This document shows, piece by piece, positions 1 to 6,073 of a DNA stretch of 64,000 nt; position 1 is the first letter of the stretch; each line of letters begins with the position of its first letter. The translations under genes and the position numbers were made by a program. A model generated the notes under the pieces. That model was not told the DNA's origin. It did no database searches and worked only from the letters and a program-made list of their open reading frames with translations. This DNA comes from a virus, in IMG/VR virus record IMGVR_UViG_3300044684_000361, positions 17,419 through 81,418 of that record. One strand, 5' to 3'.

Positions 1-17
1 TTCCGGGGGAGCAAGGG

Positions 18-338
18 GTGATCGATTTTCTCTTTGTGTGTAGCCAGAACTACCAGCGTAGCCCCACGGCCGAGCACGTGGCGCGTGCGCTTGGCTACCT
101 GGCGGATAGCGCAGGCTCGGATCGCCCCTGTGCAGGGCGGCCACTGACGCCAGCGGCAATAGCGCGAGCCGATCGGATTGTATGCATGGAGGAATGCCAT
201 GCGCAGGCTGTCGCAAGAATGGTTCCTGCCCGCGCTCAGGATATCGAGGTGTGGCACATCTCAGATGAGTACGAATACTGCGCGCCGGAACTGATCCGGC
301 TCATCCAAGAGCGTCTAGGAGCAAAAGATGTGGGTTGA
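18..338 (+). CDS. Low-molecular-weight protein tyrosine phosphatase homologue
   Basis: A 106-residue protein starting at a GTG close to the window edge. Residues 8-20 (VCSQNYQRSPTAE) carry the CX5RS phosphate-binding loop of low-molecular-weight tyrosine phosphatases, with the nucleophilic Cys8 and Arg14. The downstream stretch ISDEYEYCAPEL resembles the loop that supplies the general-acid Asp in the small predicted phosphatases of the COG4551 type. It would be a cytoplasmic enzyme removing phosphate from tyrosine. It overlaps the next gene by 11 bases, so the two are probably co-translated. What it acts on is unknown; a host tyrosine kinase substrate is one guess. Confidence 0.75.
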   Translation: MIDFLFVCSQNYQRSPTAEHVARALGYLADSAGSDRPCAGRPLTPAAIARADRIVCMEECHAQAVARMVPARAQDIEVWHISDEYEYCAPELIRLIQERLGAKDVG

Positions 339-921
339 AAGAAGTCCGCGCCGGTTTGATTTCTGTGGCTGCCCTCCGTGTGGCCTGTGCTATGTCTGGG
401 TGGATGAGGCCCCGCCTGATGCCGTGACCACGAAAAAACCGACCTTCGAGGAGCAGATGATCGCGCTCTATGGCGCGGACAAGCCCCGCCCTGCCACTCC
501 CGAGGAGTATGAATTGGCTCATGCGTATCGAGCCAAGGCGCGCAAGGAGTTCGATGACAAGATCGATGCCATGATGCGCAAGCAGGATGAGGAACAAGGG
601 TGGCAACGCTTCCTCGCCCAGAAGCCAAGGAAGGTTACGGTGTACAAACCTCTGAATGCGGTCACGTTGGATTCCATCGGAGGCGAGGAGTTGGAGCGAC
701 GGATCGCAGCCGAGCAGGGAAAGAAGCAAGAACAGAAAGTTGAGCAGCAGCAAGCATCCAGGCCTTTTCCTGCCCAGCAGACTATGCAGAGACAAATGCA
801 GAGCGTCGCGATCGGAGTCTTGGGTGGCGGGGCTTCCCCTGCCTGTGGAACGACGCGCTATGACTATCAGAGCGACAGGATGCAGGTGTGGGATGGATAC
901 CGGTGGGTCCCGCAGTACTGA
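328..921 (+). CDS. Hypothetical protein, charged, with Cys-rich N terminus
   Basis: I do not recognise this 197-residue protein. The ATG follows an AGGAG at 317-321 inside the phosphatase gene. The N terminus holds several Cys and aromatic residues (FCGCPPCGLCYVWV), followed by a charged, helix-prone middle (residues about 35-90), a Gln-rich linker (about 130-155) and a C-terminal tail ending YDYQSDRMQVWDGYRWVPQY. Its start overlaps the phosphatase gene, so translation is probably coupled. No catalytic motif is visible. Confidence 0.65.
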   Translation: MWVERSPRRFDFCGCPPCGLCYVWVDEAPPDAVTTKKPTFEEQMIALYGADKPRPATPEEYELAHAYRAKARKEFDDKIDAMMRKQDEEQGWQRFLAQKPRKVTVYKPLNAVTLDSIGGEELERRIAAEQGKKQEQKVEQQQASRPFPAQQTMQRQMQSVAIGVLGGGASPACGTTRYDYQSDRMQVWDGYRWVPQY

Positions 922-927
922 AATAAG

Positions 928-955
928 TTGATTCGTGTACAGATACCTGTACACT
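928..955 (+). promoter_or_regulatory. Predicted promoter upstream of the AAA ATPase gene
   Basis: TTGATT at 928-933 and TACACT at 950-955 are separated by 16 bases, with CCTG directly before the -10 box. The same CTG-TACANT arrangement recurs at 52651, 55589, 58695 and 60294. The inner part is also an inverted repeat (TGTACAGATACCTGTACA), so a regulator could bind over the promoter. Confidence 0.55.
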
Positions 956-973
956 TTGCGCGCGCGGATTGTT

Positions 974-990
974 ATTTCTTTATAGGAGGA
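974..990 (+). promoter_or_regulatory. Duplicated leader with ribosome-binding site
   Basis: The 17-base string ATTTCTTTATAGGAGGA is repeated exactly at 3090-3106. It puts a strong AGGAGGA just upstream of the ATPase start and favours the TTG at 998 (7 bases away) over the ATG at 992 (1 base away). Confidence 0.6.
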
Positions 991-991
991 A

Positions 992-2458
992 ATGCACTTG
1001 TCAGAAACACTACAGAACGTCGGCCGCAAGCTGGTGGCGGACGTGGAGCGTACTGGCGATAAGATCATCATCCCAAGCGGGGTGACAATCGATCAGGTCA
1101 TCGACCTGCTCAATCGCCGCAAGAAGTTCGAGGAAGAAGAGACCGTCATCCGCCGCACTTTTCCGGTGTTCCCGCTGGATGGTGCCGTGGCGCTCGATCG
1201 CGCGCTGAACTCTCTTTACGGCTGGGCCCCGGCGATCGCAACGCCCGGCTTCTTCACCAGTAACCCACCGCAGCTCATTCAGGTGAACGTGGGTCCCAAT
1301 GAGGTGAAGTCTGTCCCCTGGGGACGCTTCAAGCTGCCCAATGTCGAGGGCCACGTGGATACCTCGATCGATCGCGGCGACAGCGGCTGCCTCGTATTTC
1401 AGGTCGTGGCGACCGTGAAGCGCAAGAATGAGCCCGAGATCAACAAGCTCTTCGAGGTGATCGGCCAGGAGATCAAGGCGCACAGCATCTACCGGGGGAA
1501 GGCGATCAAGATCCGCTTCCGCGACGATGAGGGTGAGCCGCTGCCCATGCCGAAGCCTGTCTTCTTGGATACTTCGTACATCAGAGAGGACCAGCTGGTG
1601 TATTCCCGCCATGTGATGGATGCGGTGAACACCAATCTCTTTACGCCGATCCGGCGTGCCGCCGACTGCATCCGCAATAAGATCCAGTTGAAACGCGGTG
1701 TGATCCTGGGTGGTGTGTATGGCACCGGCAAGACCCTCGCGGCAGCAGTCGCGAGTAAGATCGCGGTCGAGACCGGCATCACGTACGTCTATGCGGAACG
1801 CGCCGATGAACTCAAGGACGCCTTGGAATTTGCCAAACAGTATCAGTCGCCGGCTTCCGTGGTGTTCGTTGAGGATATCGACCGGGACATCACTGGCGAG
1901 CGCACCCATGAGATGGATGCCGTCCTCAATACCATCGATGGGGTGGACGGCAAGCACCATAACATCATCGTGGTGCTCACCACGAACGCCCTGGATAAGG
2001 TCCACAAGGCCATGCTTCGCCCTGGGCGCTTGGATGCGGTGATCAATATCACTCCTCCGGATGCAGAGGCCGTTGCTCGCCTCATCGTCAATTACGGTGG
2101 TGGCTTGATCCGCAAGGATGCCAACCTGACTGAGGTGGGTAAGGTTCTGGATGGCCAGATCCCTGCCGTGATCGCGGAAGTGGTGAAACGAGCCAAGCTC
2201 TCGCAGTTGGCGATCCAGCCAGAGGGCACCGAACTGAACGAGATTACCCCAACGGCCCTTCTGGAGGCGGCGCACACCATGGCGATGCAGATCGATCTGC
2301 TGCGCGGTGAGCAGCCTCGCAAGGATCACTCCTCGCTGGAGGAACGCATCATCAAGGTCATTCAGGATGGGCTGTCGGAGACGGGCACGGTCACCGAGGA
2401 GACCCAGGGTCGTTTGCGCAAGCTCGACAAGGACATTCGCCAACGGCTGGAGATGTAA
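992..2458 (+). CDS. Classical AAA-family ATPase (FtsH/p97-like module)
   Basis: A 488-residue protein with one AAA module in its second half. Walker A is GVYGTGKT (241-248), Walker B VFVEDID (291-297), sensor 1 TTN (330-332), and MLRPGRLD at 341-348 carries the arginine-finger region typical of the classical AAA clade. The first 200 residues are an unrecognised, possibly substrate-binding, domain; the last 100 are helical and charged. There is no protease domain or membrane segment, so it is a cytoplasmic remodelling ATPase rather than FtsH. A promoter lies at 928-955. The start may be the TTG at 998, which sits better behind the AGGAGGA. Its target is unknown; a replication or host-takeover role is only a guess. 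Confidence 0.85.
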   Translation: MHLSETLQNVGRKLVADVERTGDKIIIPSGVTIDQVIDLLNRRKKFEEEETVIRRTFPVFPLDGAVALDRALNSLYGWAPAIATPGFFTSNPPQLIQVNVGPNEVKSVPWGRFKLPNVEGHVDTSIDRGDSGCLVFQVVATVKRKNEPEINKLFEVIGQEIKAHSIYRGKAIKIRFRDDEGEPLPMPKPVFLDTSYIREDQLVYSRHVMDAVNTNLFTPIRRAADCIRNKIQLKRGVILGGVYGTGKTLAAAVASKIAVETGITYVYAERADELKDALEFAKQYQSPASVVFVEDIDRDITGERTHEMDAVLNTIDGVDGKHHNIIVVLTTNALDKVHKAMLRPGRLDAVINITPPDAEAVARLIVNYGGGLIRKDANLTEVGKVLDGQIPAVIAEVVKRAKLSQLAIQPEGTELNEITPTALLEAAHTMAMQIDLLRGEQPRKDHSSLEERIIKVIQDGLSETGTVTEETQGRLRKLDKDIRQRLEM

Positions 2459-2459
2459 A

Positions 2460-2492
2460 GACACTCCTGGGGATTAGCTTTATTCGAGTGTC
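2460..2492. other. Intergenic inverted repeat
   Basis: GACACTC (2460-2466) and GAGTGTC (2486-2492) form a perfect 7-bp stem with a 19-base loop directly after the ATPase stop codon. There is no T-run, so it may be an RNA processing or stability hairpin rather than a terminator. Confidence 0.35.
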
Positions 2493-2553
2493 GCACTGGA
2501 CCGCCCGGAGGAGGCCCCAGCTCCGGGCCGTTCCAAGAGAGAGGACAACAACC

Positions 2554-2733
2554 TTGTCATTGTCTGAGGAACTGGTTCATTTTCGATATCCACTCCCTGT
2601 CTGGGCAGCCATGCGGGATCGGGAGATGACTGCCGCCTTGATCAAGGCCGAAGAAGAACATCTGGCCTATCGGCGATTTCGTATCGGATTGGCTCATATC
2701 TTCGCGATGCCTCAAAGATTGGAGAAACGCTGA
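2554..2733 (+). CDS. Hypothetical small protein (TTG start)
   Basis: A 59-residue unknown beginning LSLSEELVHFRYPLPVWAAM. The TTG at 2554 follows GAGAGAGGAC, matching the TTG preference of this operon; an in-frame GTG at 2488 would add 22 residues but has no good ribosome-binding site. It ends directly before the ATG at 2734, so the two genes are probably translated together. Largely helical and charged; no motif is recognised. Confidence 0.6.
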   Translation: MSLSEELVHFRYPLPVWAAMRDREMTAALIKAEEEHLAYRRFRIGLAHIFAMPQRLEKR

Positions 2734-3066
2734 ATGCCTGCTTACCTTGTCACGAATCGTGAAACCGGCTCCCGCGATCTGGTGGTGGCTGATACGCCCG
2801 CACAGGCTCTTCGTTTTATCTCGGAACGGGTGTTGACCGTGTCTACCCTGAAGGGTGAGGACGTGGCTATCCTTGTTGCGGAGGGGCTTGCTCCTCAGAA
2901 CGCCAGGAAGGCACAAAAGGAGATGGACTTGACGCCGCCTCCTGCTGGGCCCACGACGTACCTGCCGATGTACACGCATAAGACGGGCTGCGCGGCCGAT
3001 CCCTGGACCCCGATAGGCCAGAAAGATTGCCGCTGTATGAAGCTCGATATCCCTACGGTGATGTAA
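2734..3066 (+). CDS. Hypothetical protein
   Basis: A 110-residue unknown that starts immediately after the stop of the preceding gene. The N-terminal half, AYLVTNRETGSRDLVVADTP, looks like a small alpha/beta fold; the C-terminal part is Pro-rich, then has two well-spaced Cys near the end (KTGCAADPW, QKDCRCMKLD). No known family is recognised. Confidence 0.6.
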   Translation: MPAYLVTNRETGSRDLVVADTPAQALRFISERVLTVSTLKGEDVAILVAEGLAPQNARKAQKEMDLTPPPAGPTTYLPMYTHKTGCAADPWTPIGQKDCRCMKLDIPTVM

Positions 3067-3106
3067 GCCCCGTCAGGGGCGCAAGAAGAATTTCTTTATA
3101 GGAGGA
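3067..3106 (+). promoter_or_regulatory. Hairpin plus duplicated ribosome-binding leader
   Basis: GCCCC-gtca-GGGGC (3067-3080) forms a tight hairpin, followed by the same 17-base leader ATTTCTTTATAGGAGGA (3090-3106) that precedes the AAA ATPase. The AGGAGGA sits 8 bases before the ATG at 3115. Confidence 0.5.
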
Positions 3107-3114
3107 CGCAACCG

Positions 3115-3216
3115 ATGAAGTATGACCTGCACACAAGGGGCGGGAAGCCATGGGCGAAAGTTCTCCAGAGACCGAGGCCATTCAACACGGGATACGCAGC
3201 ACGTATGTCAATCTGA
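3115..3216 (+). CDS. Possible 33-residue peptide
   Basis: A short frame directly behind the strong leader at 3090-3106, beginning MKYDLHTRGGKPWAKV. It overlaps the Cys-rich gene at 3150 in another frame and may exist mainly to bring ribosomes to that gene. No similarity is recognised. Confidence 0.35.
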   Translation: MKYDLHTRGGKPWAKVLQRPRPFNTGYAARMSI

Positions 3217-3347
3217 AGTGTCGCTGCGCGACCTGTAAGAAGGCCAATTGTGACTACATGCGCCCCTACATGAACGAGTGGAAGCACAAGCGTTCACCAC
3301 GGGGGTATCCACAGAAACGTAACCGCAAGGGGAATAATGATGGATGA
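3150..3347 (+). CDS. Small Cys-rich phage protein, putative zinc-binding
   Basis: A 65-residue basic protein with CRCATCKKANC at about residues 25-35, preceded by IQHGIRSTYVNLK. The layout HGTRSTYV...CRC..C is one I associate with small proteins common in phages and thought to bind zinc; their function is unknown. It overlaps the short frame at 3115, whose ribosome-binding leader may serve both. Confidence 0.6.
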   Translation: MGESSPETEAIQHGIRSTYVNLKCRCATCKKANCDYMRPYMNEWKHKRSPRGYPQKRNRKGNNDG

Positions 3348-3386
3348 ACTTCAACTTCTGCAGACCGCATGATTCGGGAGACGTTG

Positions 3387-3680
3387 ATGGCTGACGACAA
3401 GAATCTCCGGCCTCTCTATTCGCATCTGTACTTCGTGCAAAATGAGACCGATAGTCGAATGGAGATGCGGATCATGATCCCGGAGGTCTTCGGCAAGGAT
3501 GCCGAAGATTATCGCGTGATGTGTTCCATTCCCATCTCTCTCTATGAGATCCCTGGCGTTCCGCAGCTCTTTGCCGAGGCCGGCGCCAAGATCGCCCAAC
3601 AGTATTTGGCGGTGGCCTGCAATATTCAGTTCGAGGGCGGGCTACAGACCGTTGTTGTAGACAAAAATCCCTCCAACTGA
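3387..3680 (+). CDS. Hypothetical protein
   Basis: A 97-residue unknown starting MADDKNLRPLYSHLYFVQNE. The ATG at 3387 follows GGGAGA; an upstream ATG at 3369 would add six residues but lacks a ribosome-binding site. The composition suggests a soluble alpha/beta protein. No motif is recognised. Confidence 0.6.
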   Translation: MADDKNLRPLYSHLYFVQNETDSRMEMRIMIPEVFGKDAEDYRVMCSIPISLYEIPGVPQLFAEAGAKIAQQYLAVACNIQFEGGLQTVVVDKNPSN

Positions 3681-3695
3681 CGAGGAGACAGTCCA

Positions 3696-4085
3696 TTGTA
3701 TTTTGCATTGGGTGTGTTGAGTTTTGTAGTGGCGTTTCTCTTCGGGGTGGCGCTGGGGCAGGGGATGCATCGCAAGGAGGTGATGGATCTGAAGCTGGAG
3801 ATAAGCCGTCTTGAAAAGTACCGAGGGGCCTGGATTGATCAGGCCATGAAGTACCGCCTGGAGTTGCGTAAACTTCAGGTGGCTCTGGAACGGCGACAGA
3901 GAAAGATTGAGCGGTTGAAGGTCAGGATCGGGCAGACGGTGACGGACTTGTCCTGGCTGAATCGAAAGATTCAGGAAGATCTAGCCCCAACTCTACCGCC
4001 TCCTCCTGAGACAGCCTCGACCGCAAGCGGTCAATTGCCCCTTGAGCAATCCGCCGATGCAGCTCACAGCAGGGGCATTGGGTAG
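3696..4085 (+). CDS. Membrane-anchored coiled-coil protein (TTG start)
   Basis: A 129-residue protein with one hydrophobic N-terminal segment (about residues 2-22), then a long charged heptad-like helix (about 28-90) and a Pro/Ser tail. The TTG at 3696 is preceded by GAGGAGAC. It ends the left plus-strand operon, 40 bases before the convergent stop of the late lysis cassette. The shape recalls an inner-membrane spanin, but no lipoprotein partner is nested in it, so I leave the function open. Confidence 0.65.
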   Translation: MYFALGVLSFVVAFLFGVALGQGMHRKEVMDLKLEISRLEKYRGAWIDQAMKYRLELRKLQVALERRQRKIERLKVRIGQTVTDLSWLNRKIQEDLAPTLPPPPETASTASGQLPLEQSADAAHSRGIG

Positions 4086-4124
4086 CGCAGGAGGCGATCC
4101 CGCGCAGCGCGAGGAATAGCTCCC

Positions 4125-4256
4125 TCACACCTTGGGCATCACCTTCTGGATCTCTTCTTTGAGGCTCCTTTCGATGTCGGCCAATTTGCCGGCCAGCTTC
4201 TGATCCGCAAGCCACCCGGCCGCGAAGCCGATCACGAAGATGATCACTGATGTCAT
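4125..4256 (-). CDS. Small single-span membrane protein
   Basis: A 43-residue protein beginning MTSVIIFVIGFAAGWLADQK: one membrane helix (about 3-16) and a charged amphipathic tail. Its ATG overlaps the stop of the Rz-like gene as ATGA. It is the last gene of the long minus-strand late region, so a lysis accessory role is plausible but unproven. Confidence 0.6.
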   Translation of the reverse strand: MTSVIIFVIGFAAGWLADQKLAGKLADIERSLKEEIQKVMPKV

Positions 4257-4762
4257 GGGTAATGCCTCTGATATTCGCGAAGTTGGCTGCTTACTTGGTC
4301 GGCGCTCGCTCCAAGAGCTTGGAGCATTGCGAGTCGATCGAGGGAGACTGTAGGATCTCCCGCAGGCACTGACTGAAGAGGTTGGGCGGGGGTGCCGGGA
4401 GGCGCATCTCCGGGCTGGGCGGGGTGGGCCTCGGGCAGATCGGCGCTCCCACCGTGTGTATCGTGGCACAGCTCGCGAGCAGTGGTAATAGGATGCTGGC
4501 CTTGATAAGCGATGCTGTCTGCACGTTCTTTCGCATAAGCCGCTTCCGCTGCCTCCGCCCGCTGCTTCAATTGCTCGGTCACCTGCGTGGCCGCGTCCTT
4601 CAGCTGCTGGAGGGCCTGATCATCGCGATGCTGCTGCTCGCTGACTCCTTCATCGATCAGGTGATGCTCCCACAGATGTACCGCAAGGGCCACCAAACCG
4701 ATCATGATCACCTCCAAGATCCACCCCGGGATGCCGGTCTTCCCGATAAGCCATGCGATCAT
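4253..4762 (-). CDS. Rz: Rz-like inner-membrane spanin
   Basis: A 169-residue protein with an N-terminal membrane anchor (about residues 13-31) followed by a long Gln/Ala-rich coiled coil (about 40-85) and a Pro-rich C-terminal part. This is the i-spanin plan: anchored in the inner membrane, spanning the periplasm and fusing the membranes with its lipoprotein partner. The partner (4291-4536) lies inside it in another frame. It sits just after a possible holin and the endolysin. Assignment rests on layout, not on sequence identity. Confidence 0.8.
   Translation of the reverse strand: MIAWLIGKTGIPGWILEVIMIGLVALAVHLWEHHLIDEGVSEQQHRDDQALQQLKDAATQVTEQLKQRAEAAEAAYAKERADSIAYQGQHPITTARELCHDTHGGSADLPEAHPAQPGDAPPGTPAQPLQSVPAGDPTVSLDRLAMLQALGASADQVSSQLREYQRHYP
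4291..4536 (-). CDS. Rz1: Rz1-like outer-membrane spanin lipoprotein, embedded in Rz
   Basis: An 81-residue frame entirely inside the Rz-like gene. A basic start is followed by a hydrophobic stretch and the lipobox LASC (about residues 19-22), then a short Pro-rich segment (PRPTPPSPEMRLPAPPPN), all typical of Rz1 o-spanins. After lipidation it would sit in the outer membrane and contact the Rz coiled coil. Full nesting in Rz is the classical lambda arrangement. It indicates a Gram-negative host. Confidence 0.78.
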   Translation of the reverse strand: MRKNVQTASLIKASILLPLLASCATIHTVGAPICPRPTPPSPEMRLPAPPPNLFSQCLREILQSPSIDSQCSKLLERAPTK

Positions 4763-4772
4763 ACTCTATCCC

Positions 4773-4967
4773 TCACTTCTGGGTGGCACGCCAAAAGATC
4801 GCTGCCGCCCCGACGAGGCGCAGGACCGCATGCCAGTGTGGCCAAGGCAGGAGATCCTTGAAATCCTGTTCATAAGGGGTGAGATCCACGACCGCGAGCG
4901 CCCCCAGGATGGTGGCGACAGTTTTCTGTCCGTGAGCGGCCCAGTAAGCCTTGATCGTCTCGATCAT
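4773..4967 (-). CDS. Small membrane protein, candidate holin
   Basis: A 64-residue protein with two moderately hydrophobic segments (about residues 17-28 and 47-59) in the slot between endolysin and Rz. Its ATG overlaps the endolysin stop. Position and size suit a holin, which would permeabilise the inner membrane and release or activate the endolysin. The 58-residue protein at 5559-5735 is an equally good holin candidate. Confidence 0.6.
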   Translation of the reverse strand: MIETIKAYWAAHGQKTVATILGALAVVDLTPYEQDFKDLLPWPHWHAVLRLVGAAAIFWRATQK

Positions 4968-5392
4968 GAGGGTGCCTTCAAGGAGAGGTTAAAGATCTTC
5001 AGGAGCCGCCTGGACCAGCCTCTGGCATTGTGGGCCCAGTTCGGAAGGCTGGCCAGATATTGGATATGCTCGGCCTGGAAGCCGACTGCGAACTCCAGCG
5101 CAGGCAGGCCCGAATACATCTGAAGCCATCGCTGGGGATTGCCTCCATTGATGGCGCTGTCAAACACGAGGAGCGCCTCTGTCCAGGGAAGCTTCTCACA
5201 GCCATGGGTAGCCCAGTAGTCCCGCTGGTAGAGAAACTTCGCGCGCTCCAAGGTGAGATTCGCGATGTCCTCATTCGGGTAGCGTCGCTTGGATATCCCG
5301 TACTTGGTCTCGCCTCCGGGGTCTTGTGGATCGTTGACATAGCCGCCCTCGATCCCCACGACCATGGCGAAGGCGGCATCAAAGTAACTCAT
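4964..5392 (-). CDS. Endolysin, glycoside hydrolase 108-type lysozyme
   Basis: A 142-residue cytoplasmic-looking enzyme with the GH108 signature EGGYVNDPQDPGGETKYGIS near the N terminus; Glu15 is the expected catalytic acid cutting the peptidoglycan glycan. The C-terminal half (YLASLPNW...GWSRRLLKIF) fits the family's small helical lobe. It is a little shorter than usual relatives (about 170-180 residues). No signal peptide, so a holin should release it. It overlaps both neighbours as ATGA. Confidence 0.88.
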   Translation of the reverse strand: MSYFDAAFAMVVGIEGGYVNDPQDPGGETKYGISKRRYPNEDIANLTLERAKFLYQRDYWATHGCEKLPWTEALLVFDSAINGGNPQRWLQMYSGLPALEFAVGFQAEHIQYLASLPNWAHNARGWSRRLLKIFNLSLKAPS

Positions 5393-5562
5393 GGCCTTTG
5401 CCTTTGTAGGTTATTTCGTTCCAGCGTTTTCCTTCGACTAGCCACTCCTGCCTGATGATGACATTTCATGCAAACGTGGCTTACTTTGTTCTCTTCCGGT
5501 TTGAACCGGAAAAAAGCCGCTATATCTTTCTCTTTCCAACATTTGCGACAGATCAGCCTCAT
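5389..5562 (-). CDS. Small zinc-ribbon-like protein
   Basis: A 57-residue frame beginning MRLICRKCWKEKDIAAFFRF. CRKC (5-8) and CMKC (31-34) are spaced as a four-Cys zinc knuckle; the tail is very basic. Its TGA overlaps the endolysin ATG, and it starts at the stop of the membrane protein upstream. It looks like a nucleic-acid-binding or HNH-remnant protein, but no catalytic His/Asn cluster is seen. Confidence 0.6.
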   Translation of the reverse strand: MRLICRKCWKEKDIAAFFRFKPEENKVSHVCMKCHHQAGVASRRKTLERNNLQRQRP

Positions 5563-5735
5563 TTCTTGGTGTTACTCGTGTAATAGCGATAACTCGCCCG
5601 AGCCACAATCAGACCCGCCACGGACAGCGCAATCCGCAGGATCATGTCAACCGCAGGTAACCAACTCACAATCGCTGCTGCCCCCGTGAATGTCAATCCA
5701 ATTGCTGCGAGCCAGTGGCGGATGTGGTCCATCAT
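5559..5735 (-). CDS. Two-span membrane protein, candidate holin
   Basis: A 58-residue protein starting MMDHIRHWLAAIGLTFTGAA with two hydrophobic segments (about 10-26 and 30-46), a short turn at PAVD and a basic tail (RASYRYYTSNTKK). Two spans plus a basic C terminus is common for small phage holins. It lies upstream of the endolysin in the same transcript and overlaps the preceding gene by 4 bases. Confidence 0.6.
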   Translation of the reverse strand: MMDHIRHWLAAIGLTFTGAAAIVSWLPAVDMILRIALSVAGLIVARASYRYYTSNTKK

Positions 5736-6073
5736 CGCAGCCCTCCGGTCATGGGCTGCTGTTGGCTCACTGGACTCCCTTGGGGCTTCGCTTGGGGCCC
5801 CAATGCCGAGATCTCCTTCTGGAGCCTCATCCACCATGAGCTGGCTGGTCCCCCAGATGCGTATTTCCCAGCGAGCTGTCGCCGTTTCTCGGACAAGGCG
5901 ATGGCGATTGCCTGCTTGCGATCCTTGACGATCGGGCCCTTCTTTGACCCGCTGTGCAGTTCGCCATGTTTGTACTCGTGCATCACCTTCTGCACCTTGC
6001 CCCCCACTGCATACTTCCTCTTCAGTCGAGTCAGTTGAGGACTCACCAGCGGACCCAGATTCGTGCTGTTCAC
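5732..6073 (-). CDS. DUF6496-like phage protein
   Basis: A 113-residue basic protein. Residues 20-65 read AVGGKVQKVMHEYKHGELHS followed by GSKKGPIVKDRKQAIAIAL, the core of the small DUF6496 family common in phage genomes. The family has no known function. Its AVGGKV motif resembles the AKGG-type motifs in several structural proteins of this operon. It overlaps neighbours on both sides. Confidence 0.75.
   Translation of the reverse strand: MNSTNLGPLVSPQLTRLKRKYAVGGKVQKVMHEYKHGELHSGSKKGPIVKDRKQAIAIALSEKRRQLAGKYASGGPASSWWMRLQKEISALGPQAKPQGSPVSQQQPMTGGLR

Noticed and set aside
301-1071. A 256-residue minus-strand frame opposite the left-arm genes.
   Set aside because: Antisense to well-supported plus genes; Leu/Arg-rich shadow composition.
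1010-2464. A 484-residue open frame on the minus strand opposite the AAA ATPase.
   Set aside because: It mirrors the AAA gene, has His/Leu/Asp-rich low-quality composition and no ribosome-binding site.
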